From Pseudomonas sp. FP2196 (GTDB lineage Bacteria > Pseudomonadota > Gammaproteobacteria > Pseudomonadales > Pseudomonadaceae): DNA of 64,000 nt. The stretch lies in assembly GCF_030687715.1 (NCBI RefSeq), contig NZ_CP117445.1, positions 2,903,501 to 2,967,500 of the forward strand, in the 5' to 3' direction. Position numbers and translations under genes: made by a program. Each line of letters starts with the position of its first letter. Positions within the stretch are counted from its first letter, which is position 1. A model generated the notes under the pieces. It was not told the DNA's origin, did no database searches, and saw nothing but the letters and a program-made list of their open reading frames with translations. This document shows, piece after piece, positions 44,981-54,716 of this stretch.

Positions 44981-45405
44981 ATGATTCCCGCGCACGCCGC
45001 CCTGAAGGTCGTCCGTCCGGTGGCAGTATTCAGAACCTGAAACTGAAACTGCTGGTGCTGCTGATCGTCTGCGCGCTGCCGCTGTTCGGATCGCTGTCGA
45101 TGTGGTTGCGCGGGATCTCGCTGGTCCCGCTAGCGGCGTATGGCGTCGTCAGCGTGCTGGCGTTCTTCATGTACTGGGCCGACAAGCGCAAGGCTCGCGC
45201 CGATGCGTGGCGCACGCCGGAAAACATCCTCCACGCAGTGGAACTGGCCGGGGGGTGGCCGGGCGCACTGGTCGCCCAACAAGTGTTCCGGCACAAGACG
45301 CGCAAGGTGTCGTTTCAGGTGCTGTTCTGGGTGATCGTCGTGTTGCACCAGGTGTTCTGGATTGATCAGATCTTCCTTGGTTCGAACCTGTTATCCCTGT
45401 TTTGA
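44977..45405 (+). CDS. DUF1294 membrane protein
   Basis: 142 residues with three or four membrane segments. The DUF1294 pattern [20 protein letters not shown] and [20 protein letters not shown] and [14 protein letters not shown] is complete. In many proteins this domain follows a cold-shock domain; here it stands alone. Start overlaps the uppP stop (ATGA), so translation is coupled. Role unknown. Followed by a REP pair. Confidence 0.9.
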   Translation: MNDSRARRPEGRPSGGSIQNLKLKLLVLLIVCALPLFGSLSMWLRGISLVPLAAYGVVSVLAFFMYWADKRKARADAWRTPENILHAVELAGGWPGALVAQQVFRHKTRKVSFQVLFWVIVVLHQVFWIDQIFLGSNLLSLF

Positions 45406-45418
45406 CAAAGATCCCCGC

Positions 45419-45502
45419 GTAGGAGCTGCCGAAGGCTGCGATCTTTTGATTTTGTTTTTGAAGATCAAAGTCAAAAGATCGCAGCCTTCGGCAGCTCCTA
45501 CA
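45419..45502. repeat. REPIN, family B
   Basis: Inverted copies of GGAGCTGCCGAAGGCTGCGATCTTTTGAT separated by about 20 bases. Its close pairing could also act as a terminator between DUF1294 and the convergent YjbR gene. Confidence 0.9.
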
Positions 45503-45511
45503 GGGAGTGAG

Positions 45512-45871
45512 TTACAGAAGTAGGCCAATCTGGGTTTTCTTGGGCAACTTGCCCACTACCAACTGATGCGAGCGTTGCAGCAACGCCTGCAACTCCTCGG
45601 CGCCCAGCGGGTAGGGCGGGTGCATGATGATCCACTGCGCCCGCGCCAGATACGGCGCCGGGTGAATGCCCGGGCGGTCGCAATGGCCGAGAAACAGATC
45701 CTTGTCGACCTTGAACGCCAGCGAATCTCCGCGCAGCCCCTGCAAGGCAAACATCTTGTTGCCGGCAATCGAAAACACCCGCACGCCGCCCCACTTGTAG
45801 TCTTCGCGCGCACCGGGCAATGCCAGGCAGAACGCGGCGACATCGGCTTCGCTCATCTTTCCCTTTGTCAT
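45512..45871 (-). CDS. MmcQ/YjbR family protein
   Basis: 119 residues. The family pattern is visible: FCLALPGAREDYKWGGVRVF, AFKVDKDLF, GIHPAPYLARAQWI and the C-terminal helical YELL-like region (LLQRSHQLVVGKLPKK). The fold is a CyaY-like DNA-binding type of unknown role. ATG at 45871 overlaps the stop of the LysR gene (ATGA), so they are translationally coupled. Confidence 0.88.
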   Translation of the reverse strand: MTKGKMSEADVAAFCLALPGAREDYKWGGVRVFSIAGNKMFALQGLRGDSLAFKVDKDLFLGHCDRPGIHPAPYLARAQWIIMHPPYPLGAEELQALLQRSHQLVVGKLPKKTQIGLLL

Positions 45872-46776
45872 AACAAACGCTCCCCACAGGCATTGAACGA
45901 TTCGACCAAGTGATCGATCCACGCGCGCACTGCCGGCATCACACCGCGACGATGCGGATAGACCGCTTGCAACCAGCCACCGGGTAGCGACCACTCGGGT
46001 AGCAATTGCACCAGTGTGCCGTTTTGCAGTTCCTCCTCGCAGTACATCATCGGCAGCAATGTGAAGCCCTGGCCGGCCAGCACACAGGCCTTGCGCACAA
46101 TAAAGTCATCGATGCCCAGTCGAGCTTCCATGTTTAACTCGAAGCTCTTGCCCTGTTGATCGAACAACCGCACGTGAACCATGCGATCGGCCTCCAGAGC
46201 GCCAAGCACCGGCAGACTCTTCAGATCCTGCGGATGGCTGATCGACTCTCCCTGGATAAACGCCGGACTGGCCACCACCACCATCTGTGCCTGACGCAGA
46301 CGCCGGGTCACCAGCAACGGATCTTCATCGCCATGCTCACGCACGCGCAGGGCAACGTCGAAGCCTTCCGCGACCAGATCGACCCGGCGATTGAGCAGGA
46401 CGACTTCCAGTTGCACCTGAGGAAATTTGCCGAGGAATTCGCTGATGACCCATGGCAACATTTCCCGCGCCAGGCCCGTTGGGCAGGACACACGCAAGCG
46501 GCCGCGCGGCTCGCTCGACATGCTGGCCACTGCCTCGTCAGCCATTTCCGCTTCCAGCAACATCGCCTGACAGTGGCGTAAATAGCGCTCACCGACAGCG
46601 GTGAGATTCAACTGCCGGGTGGTACGTTGCAGCAATCGGGCGCCGAGGCGTTCTTCGAGTTCAGCGATGCGGCGCGACAGCCGCGACTTGGGAATGCCCA
46701 GCAATCGCCCGGCGGCCGCAAAGCCGCCGGCCTCGACGACTTTGGCGAAATAATAGAGATCGTTAAGGTCTTGCAT
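45868..46776 (-). CDS. LysR-family regulator, divergent from azoR
   Basis: 302 residues. N-terminal HTH LYYFAKVVEAGGFAAAGRLLG with IPKSRLSRRIAELEERLG, effector domain from about 90. This opening is like the CrgA/QseD-type LysR subgroup often found beside NADPH-quinone or azo reductases. It is 129 bases from azoR in divergent array, so azoR is the probable target. Confidence 0.9.
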   Translation of the reverse strand: MQDLNDLYYFAKVVEAGGFAAAGRLLGIPKSRLSRRIAELEERLGARLLQRTTRQLNLTAVGERYLRHCQAMLLEAEMADEAVASMSSEPRGRLRVSCPTGLAREMLPWVISEFLGKFPQVQLEVVLLNRRVDLVAEGFDVALRVREHGDEDPLLVTRRLRQAQMVVVASPAFIQGESISHPQDLKSLPVLGALEADRMVHVRLFDQQGKSFELNMEARLGIDDFIVRKACVLAGQGFTLLPMMYCEEELQNGTLVQLLPEWSLPGGWLQAVYPHRRGVMPAVRAWIDHLVESFNACGERLL

Positions 46777-46905
46777 CGTTGAAAATCCGACTGTTCTATC
46801 AGTGGGACAAACTATCGCATTGTCGGCGGCTAATCATCCATTGGTTTCTTCCGTAGGATTGTCTCCATTCCGTCGCCACCGGCGATTCATTCCAGGGGAT
46901 TCCAC

Positions 46906-47517
46906 ATGAAACTGCTGCATATCGATTCGAGCATTCTGGGCGACAACTCGGCTTCCCGTCAGTTGAGCAGCCAAGTCGTCAAAGCCTGGCAAGCCGCTGA
47001 GCCAAGCGCCGTGGTGACCTACCGTGACCTGGCCGCTGACGCGATCAGCCATTTCTCGTCGACCACCCTGGTTGCCGCTGGCACCACCGCTGAATTGCGC
47101 GACGCTGCCCAGCAGCACGAAGCCGAGCTCAGCGCGTCGACCCTCGCCGAGTTCAAAGCCGCCGACGCCATCGTGATCGCAGCACCTATGTACAACTTCA
47201 CCGTTCCGACCCAACTCAAAGCGTGGATCGACCGTGTTGCCGTTGCCGGTCAAACTTTCCGTTACACCGAAGCCGGCCCTGAAGGCCTGTGCGGCGGGAA
47301 GAAAGTGGTGATCGTTTCCACCTCCGGTGGCATTCATGCCGGCCAGGCCAGCGGTATCGCCCACGAGGAATATCTGAAGCTGGTACTGGGTTTCCTCGGC
47401 ATCACCGACATCGAAATCGTCCGTGCCGAAGGCCTGGCGTATGGCGACGAAGTACGCAATAACGCCATGACCGCTGCCCAAGCGAAGATCAGCGCGCAAC
47501 TGTTCGCCGCCGCGTAA
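46906..47517 (+). CDS. azoR: FMN-dependent NADH-azoreductase AzoR
   Basis: 203 residues, flavodoxin-like fold. Family motifs [19 protein letters not shown] (phosphate loop), [20 protein letters not shown] and [10 protein letters not shown] are present. The enzyme reduces quinones and azo compounds through bound FMN with NAD(P)H and helps in thiol or quinone stress. Divergent LysR gene is the likely regulator. A hairpin at 47556-47603 (outer stem AAAAACTC/GAGTTTTT) may end the transcript. Confidence 0.93.
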   Translation: MKLLHIDSSILGDNSASRQLSSQVVKAWQAAEPSAVVTYRDLAADAISHFSSTTLVAAGTTAELRDAAQQHEAELSASTLAEFKAADAIVIAAPMYNFTVPTQLKAWIDRVAVAGQTFRYTEAGPEGLCGGKKVVIVSTSGGIHAGQASGIAHEEYLKLVLGFLGITDIEIVRAEGLAYGDEVRNNAMTAAQAKISAQLFAAA

Positions 47518-47555
47518 GGCTTGCGTAAAGAACAGCGCTCGTTCAGGCAAACCCC

Positions 47556-47603
47556 TAAAAACTCTGTATTCTGGTTCCGCAAGGGCCAGATGCGGAGTTT
47601 TTT
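47556..47603 (+). terminator. Likely terminator after azoR
   Basis: Outer stem AAAAACTC / GAGTTTTT and inner TCTGG/CCAGA with an internal loop, followed by TTTTG. Confidence 0.55.
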
Positions 47604-47755
47604 GTTTCTGACTGTTACATAATCTGGCCCAGGTTATGCAGTCAAGCGATCAACGTCTGAGTGCAGTGGTGAACCGGAGTACCAAATCCCCGGCGTTTCC
47701 GGCCTTCACAACGCGACGTATCTTTCGATCGAGTAACAACAGGGTAGGGCAGCCC

Positions 47756-48793
47756 ATGATGCGTCTTTGTGCAACGTTACTGATTTGCCTGCTCGGCGGC
47801 CTGAATTCAGTGCAGGCTGCGCCGGGGCGCCATCCCGTCTGGAGCGTCGGTTATCACGAGATGATGTTCCTCGATCCGCTGGATCTGCAACCGATGCGCG
47901 CCATCGCGTTCTATCCGTCCAGCGACCGCGAACATATGAGCCTGCTTGAAGGTTATTCAGTCGAGGCCGGCGAAGACACTAAAGTCGCCATGGGCCGCTT
48001 TCCGATGTTGATGCTGTCTCATGGCAATACCGGCACGCCACTGGCGCTGCATGACCTTGCTACCTCGCTGGCGCGCAAAGGTTTTGTGGTGGTGGCGGTG
48101 ATCCATCCCGGTGACAACTCCAAGGATCACAGCCGACTCGGCACCCTGAGCAATCTCTACGGGCGGCCAATCCAGATTTCCGAAGCGATTACCGCAACCC
48201 TTGGCGACTCGATGCTGGCGCCGTTCGTCAATGCCGATCAGGTTGGTGTGATCGGTTACTCGGCTGGGGGCGAAACAGCGTTGATTCTGTCGGGGGCCCA
48301 ACCGGATCTGGATCGCCTGCGCCGCTATTGCCAGGAACGCCCGGACGACCGTGACGCCTGCAACACTCAAGGCGAACTCATCGTTGATCGTGATGACCTG
48401 CAACCGGTGGCCGATCCACGCGTGCATGCGTTGCTGTTGATGGCGCCACTGAGCCTGAAGTTCGGCCGCCATACCCTGGCTGATGTGCATGTGCCCGTGC
48501 TGCTTTACAGCGGCGATGGCGACAAACTCGTTGCGTTCGATAAAAACGCTGCAGCACTGGCGCGTAAACTGCCGACCGCGCCCGACTTCAAGTTACTGGC
48601 CGGGGCAGGGCACTTTGTGTTTATGGCGCCGTGTAATGAAGAGCAGATCATCGCCATGCCGGCCCTGTGTACCGATGCTGATGGGGTTGATCGGGAAAAT
48701 ATCCATCGCAATCTGATTTCCGAGGCCGGTCGATTCTTCGCGCATACGCTGGGCCGGCCGACGCGGGCGGGGATGCAGACGGCGGATCAGTAA
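47756..48793 (+). CDS. Exported alpha/beta hydrolase (dienelactone-hydrolase/PAF-acetylhydrolase type)
   Basis: 345 residues. Signal peptide (MMRLCATLLICLLGGLNSVQA). Hydrolase motifs: oxyanion loop LMLSHGNTGTPLAL, nucleophile elbow VIGYSAGGETALI, Asp in YSGDGDKLVAF and His in LAGAGHFVFMAP; two Cys pairs probably form disulfides. The substrate is an ester or lactone of unknown kind. ATG ATG starts at 47756 and follows AGGG; earlier in-frame starts precede a non-signal leader. Confidence 0.85.
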   Translation: MMRLCATLLICLLGGLNSVQAAPGRHPVWSVGYHEMMFLDPLDLQPMRAIAFYPSSDREHMSLLEGYSVEAGEDTKVAMGRFPMLMLSHGNTGTPLALHDLATSLARKGFVVVAVIHPGDNSKDHSRLGTLSNLYGRPIQISEAITATLGDSMLAPFVNADQVGVIGYSAGGETALILSGAQPDLDRLRRYCQERPDDRDACNTQGELIVDRDDLQPVADPRVHALLLMAPLSLKFGRHTLADVHVPVLLYSGDGDKLVAFDKNAAALARKLPTAPDFKLLAGAGHFVFMAPCNEEQIIAMPALCTDADGVDRENIHRNLISEAGRFFAHTLGRPTRAGMQTADQ

Positions 48794-48800
48794 CTCATAA

Positions 48801-48885
48801 GATCAAAAGATCGCAGCGTTCCGCAGCGCCTACATTTGGATGGCGTACACCCTGTAGGAGCTGCCGAAGGCTGCGATCTTTTGAT
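48801..48885. repeat. REPIN, family B
   Basis: A diverged GATCAAAAGATCGCAG copy and an inverted GTAGGAGCTGCCGAAGGCTGCG copy separated by about 30 bases; gap between hydrolase and MFS gene. Confidence 0.85.
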
Positions 48886-48893
48886 CCTGTTTT

Positions 48894-50081
48894 TCAACCC
48901 ACGGCCCGGCGCTTGAGCAGCAGGGTCAACCCCAGGCCCGTCACCGACAACATCGCTGCACAGAAGAAAATCCACGAATACCCCAGATTCAACGCCACCG
49001 CCCCCATCAACGGCCCGGCAACCGCCAGCGCCAGATCGAAGAACACCGCATAAGCACTCAACCCGGCGCCACGGCTGGAGTTGGGCACCTGCTTGATCGC
49101 TTCGACACCCAGCGCCGGATACACCAGCGAAAGCCCGAATCCGGCCAATCCCGCACCGATCAGTGCGTAGGCCGTGGAGGGTGCGAGCCACAACATCACC
49201 AGGCCCACGGTTTCCACGGTCATGCAGATGATCGCCGAGGTAAAGCCGCCAAAACGCGCGATCGCAGAAATGAACATCAACCGCGAGACGATGAAGCATA
49301 CCCCGAACACCGTCAGGCAATACGCAGCGCCACTCCAGCCGCGGTTGAGGTAATAAAGGGTGATAAACGTGGTCAGCGTGCCGTAGCCGATCGAGGCCAG
49401 ACTCAAGCTGGCACCAAACGGTGCAATGCGGCCGAACACCGCCCAGAAAGGCAACCGTTCGCCACGCACCACCGGTACTGACGGTTTATTCCGGATCAAC
49501 CACAGCGCACCCGCCGCCAGCACCGACAGCGAAATGCCCAGACTGGCGAAACCATATTCGGCAACCATGACCACGCCCAGTGGCGCGCCAATGGCAATCG
49601 CGCCGTATGACGCGATGCCGTTCCAGCCAATGGATCTGGCCGTATGCTCGACACCGACCTGACCCATGCACCAACTGATGGTGCCGACACCGATCAGTCC
49701 CTGCGCGACGCCCAACAGCAAGCGCCCGACAATCAGAATCAACAGGCTCGGCAGTGGATAGCTTTGCAACAAGGTCGAAATCAGCGTCAACCCGCCACTG
49801 AGCACAATCCCGATCAAGCCATAAACGATCGCCCGTTTGGTGCCGACGGTATCCGACATGCGCCCGGCCATCGGTCGACTGAGCAGGGTGGCCAGGTACT
49901 GCGAGCCAATGACCAGCCCGGCGATGATCGCGCTGAAACCCAACTGCTCGTGCACGTACCCGGGCAACACCGCGATCGGCAGGCCGATGCAGAGGAAGGC
50001 AATAAAGGTATAGAAAACGATGGAGACGATCTGCAGGGTGATCGCCATGGAGCTTTGTGGTGGCTGTTGCTGCGCAGACAT
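48894..50081 (-). CDS. MFS transporter, YhhS-like
   Basis: 395 residues, 12 helices. It follows E. coli YhhS along its length (LPGYVHEQLGFSAIIAGLVI, SRPMAGRMSDTVGTKRAIV, SIGWNGIASYGAIAIGAPLG and SLVYPALGVEAIKQVP). YhhS-type proteins are proton-driven exporters linked in some strains with resistance to glyphosate and other small molecules, but substrate here is unknown. The ATG at 50081 was chosen; an upstream GTG-type extension is unsupported. Confidence 0.88.
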   Translation of the reverse strand: MSAQQQPPQSSMAITLQIVSIVFYTFIAFLCIGLPIAVLPGYVHEQLGFSAIIAGLVIGSQYLATLLSRPMAGRMSDTVGTKRAIVYGLIGIVLSGGLTLISTLLQSYPLPSLLILIVGRLLLGVAQGLIGVGTISWCMGQVGVEHTARSIGWNGIASYGAIAIGAPLGVVMVAEYGFASLGISLSVLAAGALWLIRNKPSVPVVRGERLPFWAVFGRIAPFGASLSLASIGYGTLTTFITLYYLNRGWSGAAYCLTVFGVCFIVSRLMFISAIARFGGFTSAIICMTVETVGLVMLWLAPSTAYALIGAGLAGFGLSLVYPALGVEAIKQVPNSSRGAGLSAYAVFFDLALAVAGPLMGAVALNLGYSWIFFCAAMLSVTGLGLTLLLKRRAVG

Positions 50082-50156
50082 GAGGACTCGTTCGCGGGCG
50101 GCGGTGGGAGAGTTCGCATCATGGCGTGGGCCTGGAATAAAAGAAAGCAGGCTAAC

Positions 50157-50243
50157 GATCAAAACATCGCAGCCTCCAGCAGCTCCTGCAGGCGATCGCT
50201 TTTTATCGAGGTAGGGGATGCCTTAGGCTGCGATCTTTTGATC
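50157..50243. repeat. REPIN, family B (diverged)
   Basis: GATCAAAACATCGCAGCC near 50157 and an inverted CTTAGGCTGCGATCTTTTGAT near 50222; upstream of the MFS gene, and so possibly in its promoter region. Confidence 0.8.
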
Positions 50244-50260
50244 TTCAACGTCTGAAATGC

Positions 50261-50289
50261 AAAAAGCCCCGTCACATGGACAGGGCTTT
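50261..50289 (-). terminator. Terminator after ybiT
   Basis: Stem AAAAGCCC / GGGCTTTC (with inner GTC/GAC) reading out of ybiT on the minus strand into four or more T residues. Confidence 0.75.
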
Positions 50290-50326
50290 CATCTTGCAGC
50301 TCGCCGCTAAAAACTAATAGCTGCTC

Positions 50327-51913
50327 TTAAAACACCACACCCTGACTACGCAGGTAGTCATCATAGGTGCCGCTGAAGTCGGTGACGCCGTCCGGGCTCA
50401 GCTCGATGATGCGCGTGGCCAGGGACGATACGAACTCACGGTCGTGGCTGACGAAGATCAGCGTGCCGGGATAGTTTTCCAGCGCCAGGTTCAGCGCCTC
50501 GATCGATTCCATGTCCAAGTGGTTGGTCGGTTCGTCCATGATCAGAACGTTCGGCTTTTGCAGGATCAGCTTGCCGAAGAGCATGCGACCTTGTTCACCA
50601 CCGGAGATCACCTTGACCGACTTGAGGATCTCGTCGTTGGAGAACAGCATGCGGCCCAAAGTACCGCGAATCATCTGCTCGCCCTGAGTCCACTGACCCA
50701 TCCAGTCGAACAGGGTGACGTCGTCTTCGAAGTCGTGCGCGTGGTCCTGGGCGTAGTAGCCCAGTTCCGCAGCGTCGGTCCACTTGACGCTACCGGCATC
50801 CGGGGTCAGTTCGTTGACCAGGGTGCGCAGCAGAGTGGTCTTGCCGATACCGTTCGGGCCGATGATCGCCACGCGCTCGCCCGCTTCAACCTGGAAGCTG
50901 AAGTCTTTGAACAACGGCTTGCCGTCGAAACCTTTGGCCATCTTTTCGACCATCACCGCCTGGCGGTGCAGCTTCTTGTTCTGATCGAAGCGGATGAACG
51001 GGCTGACACGGCTAGAAGGCTTGACTTCGGCCAGTTGGATCTTGTCGATCGCCTTGGCGCGGGAAGTGGCCTGCTTGGCTTTCGAGGCGTTCGCCGAGAA
51101 GCGGCTGACGAACGATTGCAGTTCGGAAATCTGTGCTTTCTTCTTGGCGTTGTCCGACAGCAGTTGCTCGCGGGACTGGGTCGCCACGGTCATGTACTCG
51201 TCGTAGTTGCCCGGGAACAGACGCAGCTCGCCGTAGTCCAGGTCAGCCATGTGTGTGCACACGCTGTTCAGGAAGTGACGGTCGTGAGAGATGATGATCA
51301 TCAGGCTGTTACGCTGGGTCAGGATGTTTTCCAGCCAGCGAATGGTGTTGATGTCCAGGTGGTTGGTCGGTTCGTCGAGCAACAGCACTTCCGGATCGGA
51401 GAACAGAGCCTGCGCCAGCAATACACGCAGCTTCCAGCCTGGCGATACTTCGCTCATCGGGCCGAAATGCTGCTCGATGCCGATACCCAGACCGAGCAGC
51501 AGTTCACCGGCACGGGATTCGGCGGTGTAGCCGTCCATTTCGGCAAACTCGGTTTCCAGCTCGGCAACGGCCATGCCGTCTTCTTCGCTCATTTCCGGCA
51601 GCGAGTAGATGCGATCACGCTCGGCCTTGACCTTCCACAGCTCTTCGTGACCCATGATCACGGTGTCGATCACTGTGAATTCTTCGTAGGCGAACTGATC
51701 CTGGCGCAATTTACCCAGGCGCACGTTCGGCTCGAGCATGACCTGACCGCCGGACGGGTCGAGGTCACCGCCGAGGATTTTCATGAAGGTCGACTTGCCG
51801 CAACCGTTGGCGCCGATCAGGCCGTAACGGTTGCCCGCGCCAAATTTGACCGAAACGTTTTCGAAGAGCGGCTTGGCGCCGAACTGCATCGTGATGTTAG
51901 CTGTAGAGATCAA
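50327..51913 (-). CDS. ybiT: ABC-F family ATPase YbiT
   Basis: 528 residues with two ABC domains and no membrane part. Walker A motifs GANGCGKST and GPNGIGKTT, signature motifs [16 protein letters not shown] and [15 protein letters not shown], and Walker [12 protein letters not shown] and [11 protein letters not shown]. The linker (about 245-320; [20 protein letters not shown]) is the ribosome-reaching arm of ABC-F factors. Nearly collinear with E. coli YbiT (530). ABC-F proteins bind the E-site region and relieve stalled translation; YbiT's exact role is little known. Confidence 0.95.
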   Translation of the reverse strand: MISTANITMQFGAKPLFENVSVKFGAGNRYGLIGANGCGKSTFMKILGGDLDPSGGQVMLEPNVRLGKLRQDQFAYEEFTVIDTVIMGHEELWKVKAERDRIYSLPEMSEEDGMAVAELETEFAEMDGYTAESRAGELLLGLGIGIEQHFGPMSEVSPGWKLRVLLAQALFSDPEVLLLDEPTNHLDINTIRWLENILTQRNSLMIIISHDRHFLNSVCTHMADLDYGELRLFPGNYDEYMTVATQSREQLLSDNAKKKAQISELQSFVSRFSANASKAKQATSRAKAIDKIQLAEVKPSSRVSPFIRFDQNKKLHRQAVMVEKMAKGFDGKPLFKDFSFQVEAGERVAIIGPNGIGKTTLLRTLVNELTPDAGSVKWTDAAELGYYAQDHAHDFEDDVTLFDWMGQWTQGEQMIRGTLGRMLFSNDEILKSVKVISGGEQGRMLFGKLILQKPNVLIMDEPTNHLDMESIEALNLALENYPGTLIFVSHDREFVSSLATRIIELSPDGVTDFSGTYDDYLRSQGVVF

Positions 51914-52296
51914 GAGTTATTCCTGCGAAGCATTCTTAAAAAGCGAGGGTGCGGCTGGAGCGCTTGGCCCGAGTCAAAGTGCGCTGAGGCGGGGAAGTCC
52001 CGTCATCAACCAAGGGGGGCGCGTAAAGTTTGGCGGCGATTGTACTGGTCTGGCTCTTTAAACGATAGGGCGAAGACGCCACGAACGTCGATTGGCACAA
52101 TCGCGGGACAGTTTTTCACAGATGAAGGTTCACTATCGGTTACAAAGTGTGGCTAAAATGCCATCCATTCACCCAGCGTCCTACAGCGGCGCGGGCTCAA
52201 GGACGTGCCATTTGTACTCAGACCACTGCATCAGACGCTGGGCCTCCTCAGGCCCCAGGCGCGCAGTTTGTTCTCTTCTGACGTGTGACGATTTTC
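51914..52296. other. Intergenic region ybiT-lpxO
   Basis: No gene is supported in these 383 bases. A weak sigma-70-like pair TTCACT (52129) and TAAAAT (52154) reads towards lpxO, with a spacing of 19 bases, which is longer than usual. No hairpin of note. Confidence 0.4.
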
Positions 52297-53196
52297 GTGA
52301 AACTCATCATTGCTGCTATTTATGTCATTTCCATTGCATACGTTCACCTGCGTGGCCGTGTGCGCCACAAGCTGGGCCGGCAACTGAGCGACCATTCGAC
52401 GTTTCTCGCGCCGATCAATTGCTTCCTGTACCTGTTCTCGAAAAAACCGAACAAGCCTTTCCTCGACCCGTCCGAATTTCCCGATCTAAGCCCGTTGCAG
52501 GCACATTGGGAGGAGATCCGCGAAGAAGGGCAAAACTTGCTGCGCGCCGGCGAGATAAAACGCTCGAACCAGTACGACGATGTCGGCTTTAACTCGTTCT
52601 TCAAAAGCGGCTGGAAGCGTTTCTACCTCAAGTGGTACGGCGAGAGCCATCCGTCGGCGATGAAACTGTGCCCGCGCACCACGGAACTGGTGCAGAGAAT
52701 CGGTTCGATCAAAGCGGCCATGTTCGCCGAATTGCCGCCGGGCTCGAAGCTGGTGCGCCACCGCGACCCCTACGCCGGTTCCTACCGCTATCACCTCGGC
52801 CTGGAAACGCCGAACGATGCTGGTTGCTACATCAATGTCGACGGCGAGAACTATCACTGGCGCGACGGTGAAGCGGTGATGTTCGATGAAACCTTCATCC
52901 ATTACGCGGAAAACACCACCGACAAGAACCGGATCATCCTGTTCTGTGACATCGAACGCCCCATGAAGTATCGCTGGGCCGCAGCGTTCAATAGCTGGTT
53001 CAGCCGCACGGTGATGTCGGCAGCGGGTGCGCCAAACGATGCGGGTGACCGGACCGGTGGGATCAACCGGTTGTTTACCAAAATCTACAAGATCCGTTTG
53101 CGTGGTAAAGAGCTGAAAAAGCGTAATCGTGCACGGTATTACATGGAAAAGTGGGCGATCTTCGGCGGTTTGTTGGCGGTCTTCATCCTCATCTGA
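52297..53196 (+). CDS. lpxO: Lipid A 2-hydroxylase LpxO
   Basis: 299 residues from GTG at 52297 (MKLIIAAIYVISIAYVHLRG), with an alternative GTG at 52285; neither has a good ribosome site. Membrane helix at each end, and an aspartyl/asparaginyl beta-hydroxylase core: HRDPYAGSYRYHLGL (Fe-binding His and Asp), NVDGENYHWRDGEAVMFDET, and the second His in FIHYAENTTDKNRIILF with Arg binding 2-oxoglutarate. It adds a 2-OH to a secondary acyl chain of lipid A. Confidence 0.93.
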   Translation: MKLIIAAIYVISIAYVHLRGRVRHKLGRQLSDHSTFLAPINCFLYLFSKKPNKPFLDPSEFPDLSPLQAHWEEIREEGQNLLRAGEIKRSNQYDDVGFNSFFKSGWKRFYLKWYGESHPSAMKLCPRTTELVQRIGSIKAAMFAELPPGSKLVRHRDPYAGSYRYHLGLETPNDAGCYINVDGENYHWRDGEAVMFDETFIHYAENTTDKNRIILFCDIERPMKYRWAAAFNSWFSRTVMSAAGAPNDAGDRTGGINRLFTKIYKIRLRGKELKKRNRARYYMEKWAIFGGLLAVFILI

Positions 53197-53218
53197 ATAG
53201 GGTGTGAGTGAGCTGACG

Positions 53219-53245
53219 CCATCGCTGGCAAGCCAGCGACGACTG
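53219..53245. repeat. Single REP-like element, third type
   Basis: CATCGCTGGCAAGCCAGCGA is a short hairpin (TCGCTGGC/GCCAGCGA) resembling another REP of pseudomonads, between lpxO and ku. Confidence 0.6.
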
Positions 53246-53287
53246 TCTCAAAAGCAACCTGTCAGTTACCTGACAATCCCTCAGTTG

Positions 53288-54154
53288 TCATGCCCCGGAC
53301 GCTTTCTTGGTTCGCTTGGCCGGCGCAGCTTTGCTGGCTGCCTTGGTCTTCGGTTTAGCCGGCGCCTTGCCACCCAGACTGCGTTTAAGCAACTCGGTCA
53401 GGTCGATCACGTCGGCAGTCTTGCGCTCTTCCTCGCCACCCACCGTTTCAACATCCTCGATCTTGCCTTCGTGGGCCTTTTTCTCCACCAGCGCCATGAT
53501 CTTGTCTTCAAATTCGTCGTTGTAGTCCTCGGGCTTCCAGTCCCCGCTCATGTCCTCAACCAACCTCTTGGCCATGTCCAATTCACCTTTGGCCAGTTGT
53601 GGCTTGGTGACCTCGCTGCCAAGTTCCAGTTGATCAAGGCCGCGGACCTCTTGCGGCCAACGCAATTTGACCAGCACCAACGCCGACTCCAGTGGCATCA
53701 ACGCCGCCAGATACTGGCGCGTATGCAACACCACGCGGGCGAGGGCAACTTTGTTGGTCTTGCTCAGGGTTTCACGCAACAGCGCATAGACCTTGCCGCC
53801 ACGCTTGTCCGGCGCGAGGTAGTAGGGCGTGTCGATGTTCTGCAGCGGAATCTGCTCGGCGTCGACAAAGGAAAAGATGTCGATGGTCTGGGTCGATACC
53901 GGGTGCGCCGAGCGGATCTCCTCTTCGCTGAGCACGACATAACGGCCCTTTTCGTAAGCCACGCCTTTGACGATATTGTCCTTGGTGACTTCCTTGCCGG
54001 TCACCTTGTTCACGCGTTTGTAGCCCACCGGGTCCATGCTGCGGCTGTCCAGCCAGTCGAAGTCCACGCCTTGGGACGACGTCGCTGAAACCAGCGCAAC
54101 GGGAATATGCACGAGTCCGAAACTGATTGCGCCTTTCCAGATTGCCCGAGCCAT
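53288..54154 (-). CDS. ku: Ku protein of bacterial non-homologous end joining
   Basis: 288 residues. The Ku core opens MARAIWKGAISFGLVHIPVA and has the ring-forming stretch MPLESALVLVKLRWPQEVRG and the family KPEDYNDEFEDKI. After about 245 the tail is Lys/Ala-rich (ending KAAPAKRTKKASGA), as in bacterial Ku that binds DNA ends more broadly. Ku recruits LigD to join double-strand breaks. No LigD gene is adjacent, so it must be elsewhere. Confidence 0.95.
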   Translation of the reverse strand: MARAIWKGAISFGLVHIPVALVSATSSQGVDFDWLDSRSMDPVGYKRVNKVTGKEVTKDNIVKGVAYEKGRYVVLSEEEIRSAHPVSTQTIDIFSFVDAEQIPLQNIDTPYYLAPDKRGGKVYALLRETLSKTNKVALARVVLHTRQYLAALMPLESALVLVKLRWPQEVRGLDQLELGSEVTKPQLAKGELDMAKRLVEDMSGDWKPEDYNDEFEDKIMALVEKKAHEGKIEDVETVGGEEERKTADVIDLTELLKRSLGGKAPAKPKTKAASKAAPAKRTKKASGA

Positions 54155-54343
54155 GGTGAGTTCTCCGAGTGATGTTCAGGTGACCCATGGCCCACGGCGA
54201 AAGTTTCCAATGATTGCGGGGGGTTCGGATGACTTGGTCAAGCCGTGTTACATGTTGTTTAAGGCTGACGGGTTAACAAATCCGAACCCACGGCGTAGCG
54301 TGCACTCGAAGGCTCTATCCCACGCACATCGAGAGGCCATCCC

Positions 54344-54664
54344 GTGAACCGATTTCTGATTGGCGTCGCCGTCCTGACACTCAGTGGTGGTTTGGTTCAT
54401 GCGGACGTTGTGCTGGCGCAGAGTCCGGCCGGCAACAGCAATAATCCCTATAACAGCCCGATCCGCCGGGCCAACCCCAACAGCATGCAGGGCACCCAGC
54501 CCAGCGCCCCGCCAATCCGCGCGCCGAACACTGTTCCTGCACCCCGTCAGCCCACGGTCGAAAACCGAGGTATTGGCAACGGCCAGCCGATTCGTTCGGT
54601 GCCCGGTACGCCACCTACATTCATTCCCAATCCACCTTCGCGAAGCACCAACACTAATCGTTGA
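54344..54664 (+). CDS. Exported Pro/Asn-rich small protein
   Basis: 106 residues from a GTG at 54344 (GAGAGG upstream). Signal peptide (MNRFLIGVAVLTLSGGLVHA), then a low-complexity mature chain rich in Pro, Asn, Gln and Arg (NPYNSPIRRANPNSMQGTQP and the C-terminal PNPPSRSTNTNR), probably disordered. It is 52 bases upstream of the sugar dehydrogenase gene and probably co-transcribed. No function is recognisable. Confidence 0.6.
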   Translation: MNRFLIGVAVLTLSGGLVHADVVLAQSPAGNSNNPYNSPIRRANPNSMQGTQPSAPPIRAPNTVPAPRQPTVENRGIGNGQPIRSVPGTPPTFIPNPPSRSTNTNR

Positions 54665-54716
54665 ACGGCAGGGCCGAGTTTCTGCCAGCCTTTGAAACAG
54701 ACAAAAGGAATCGTGC

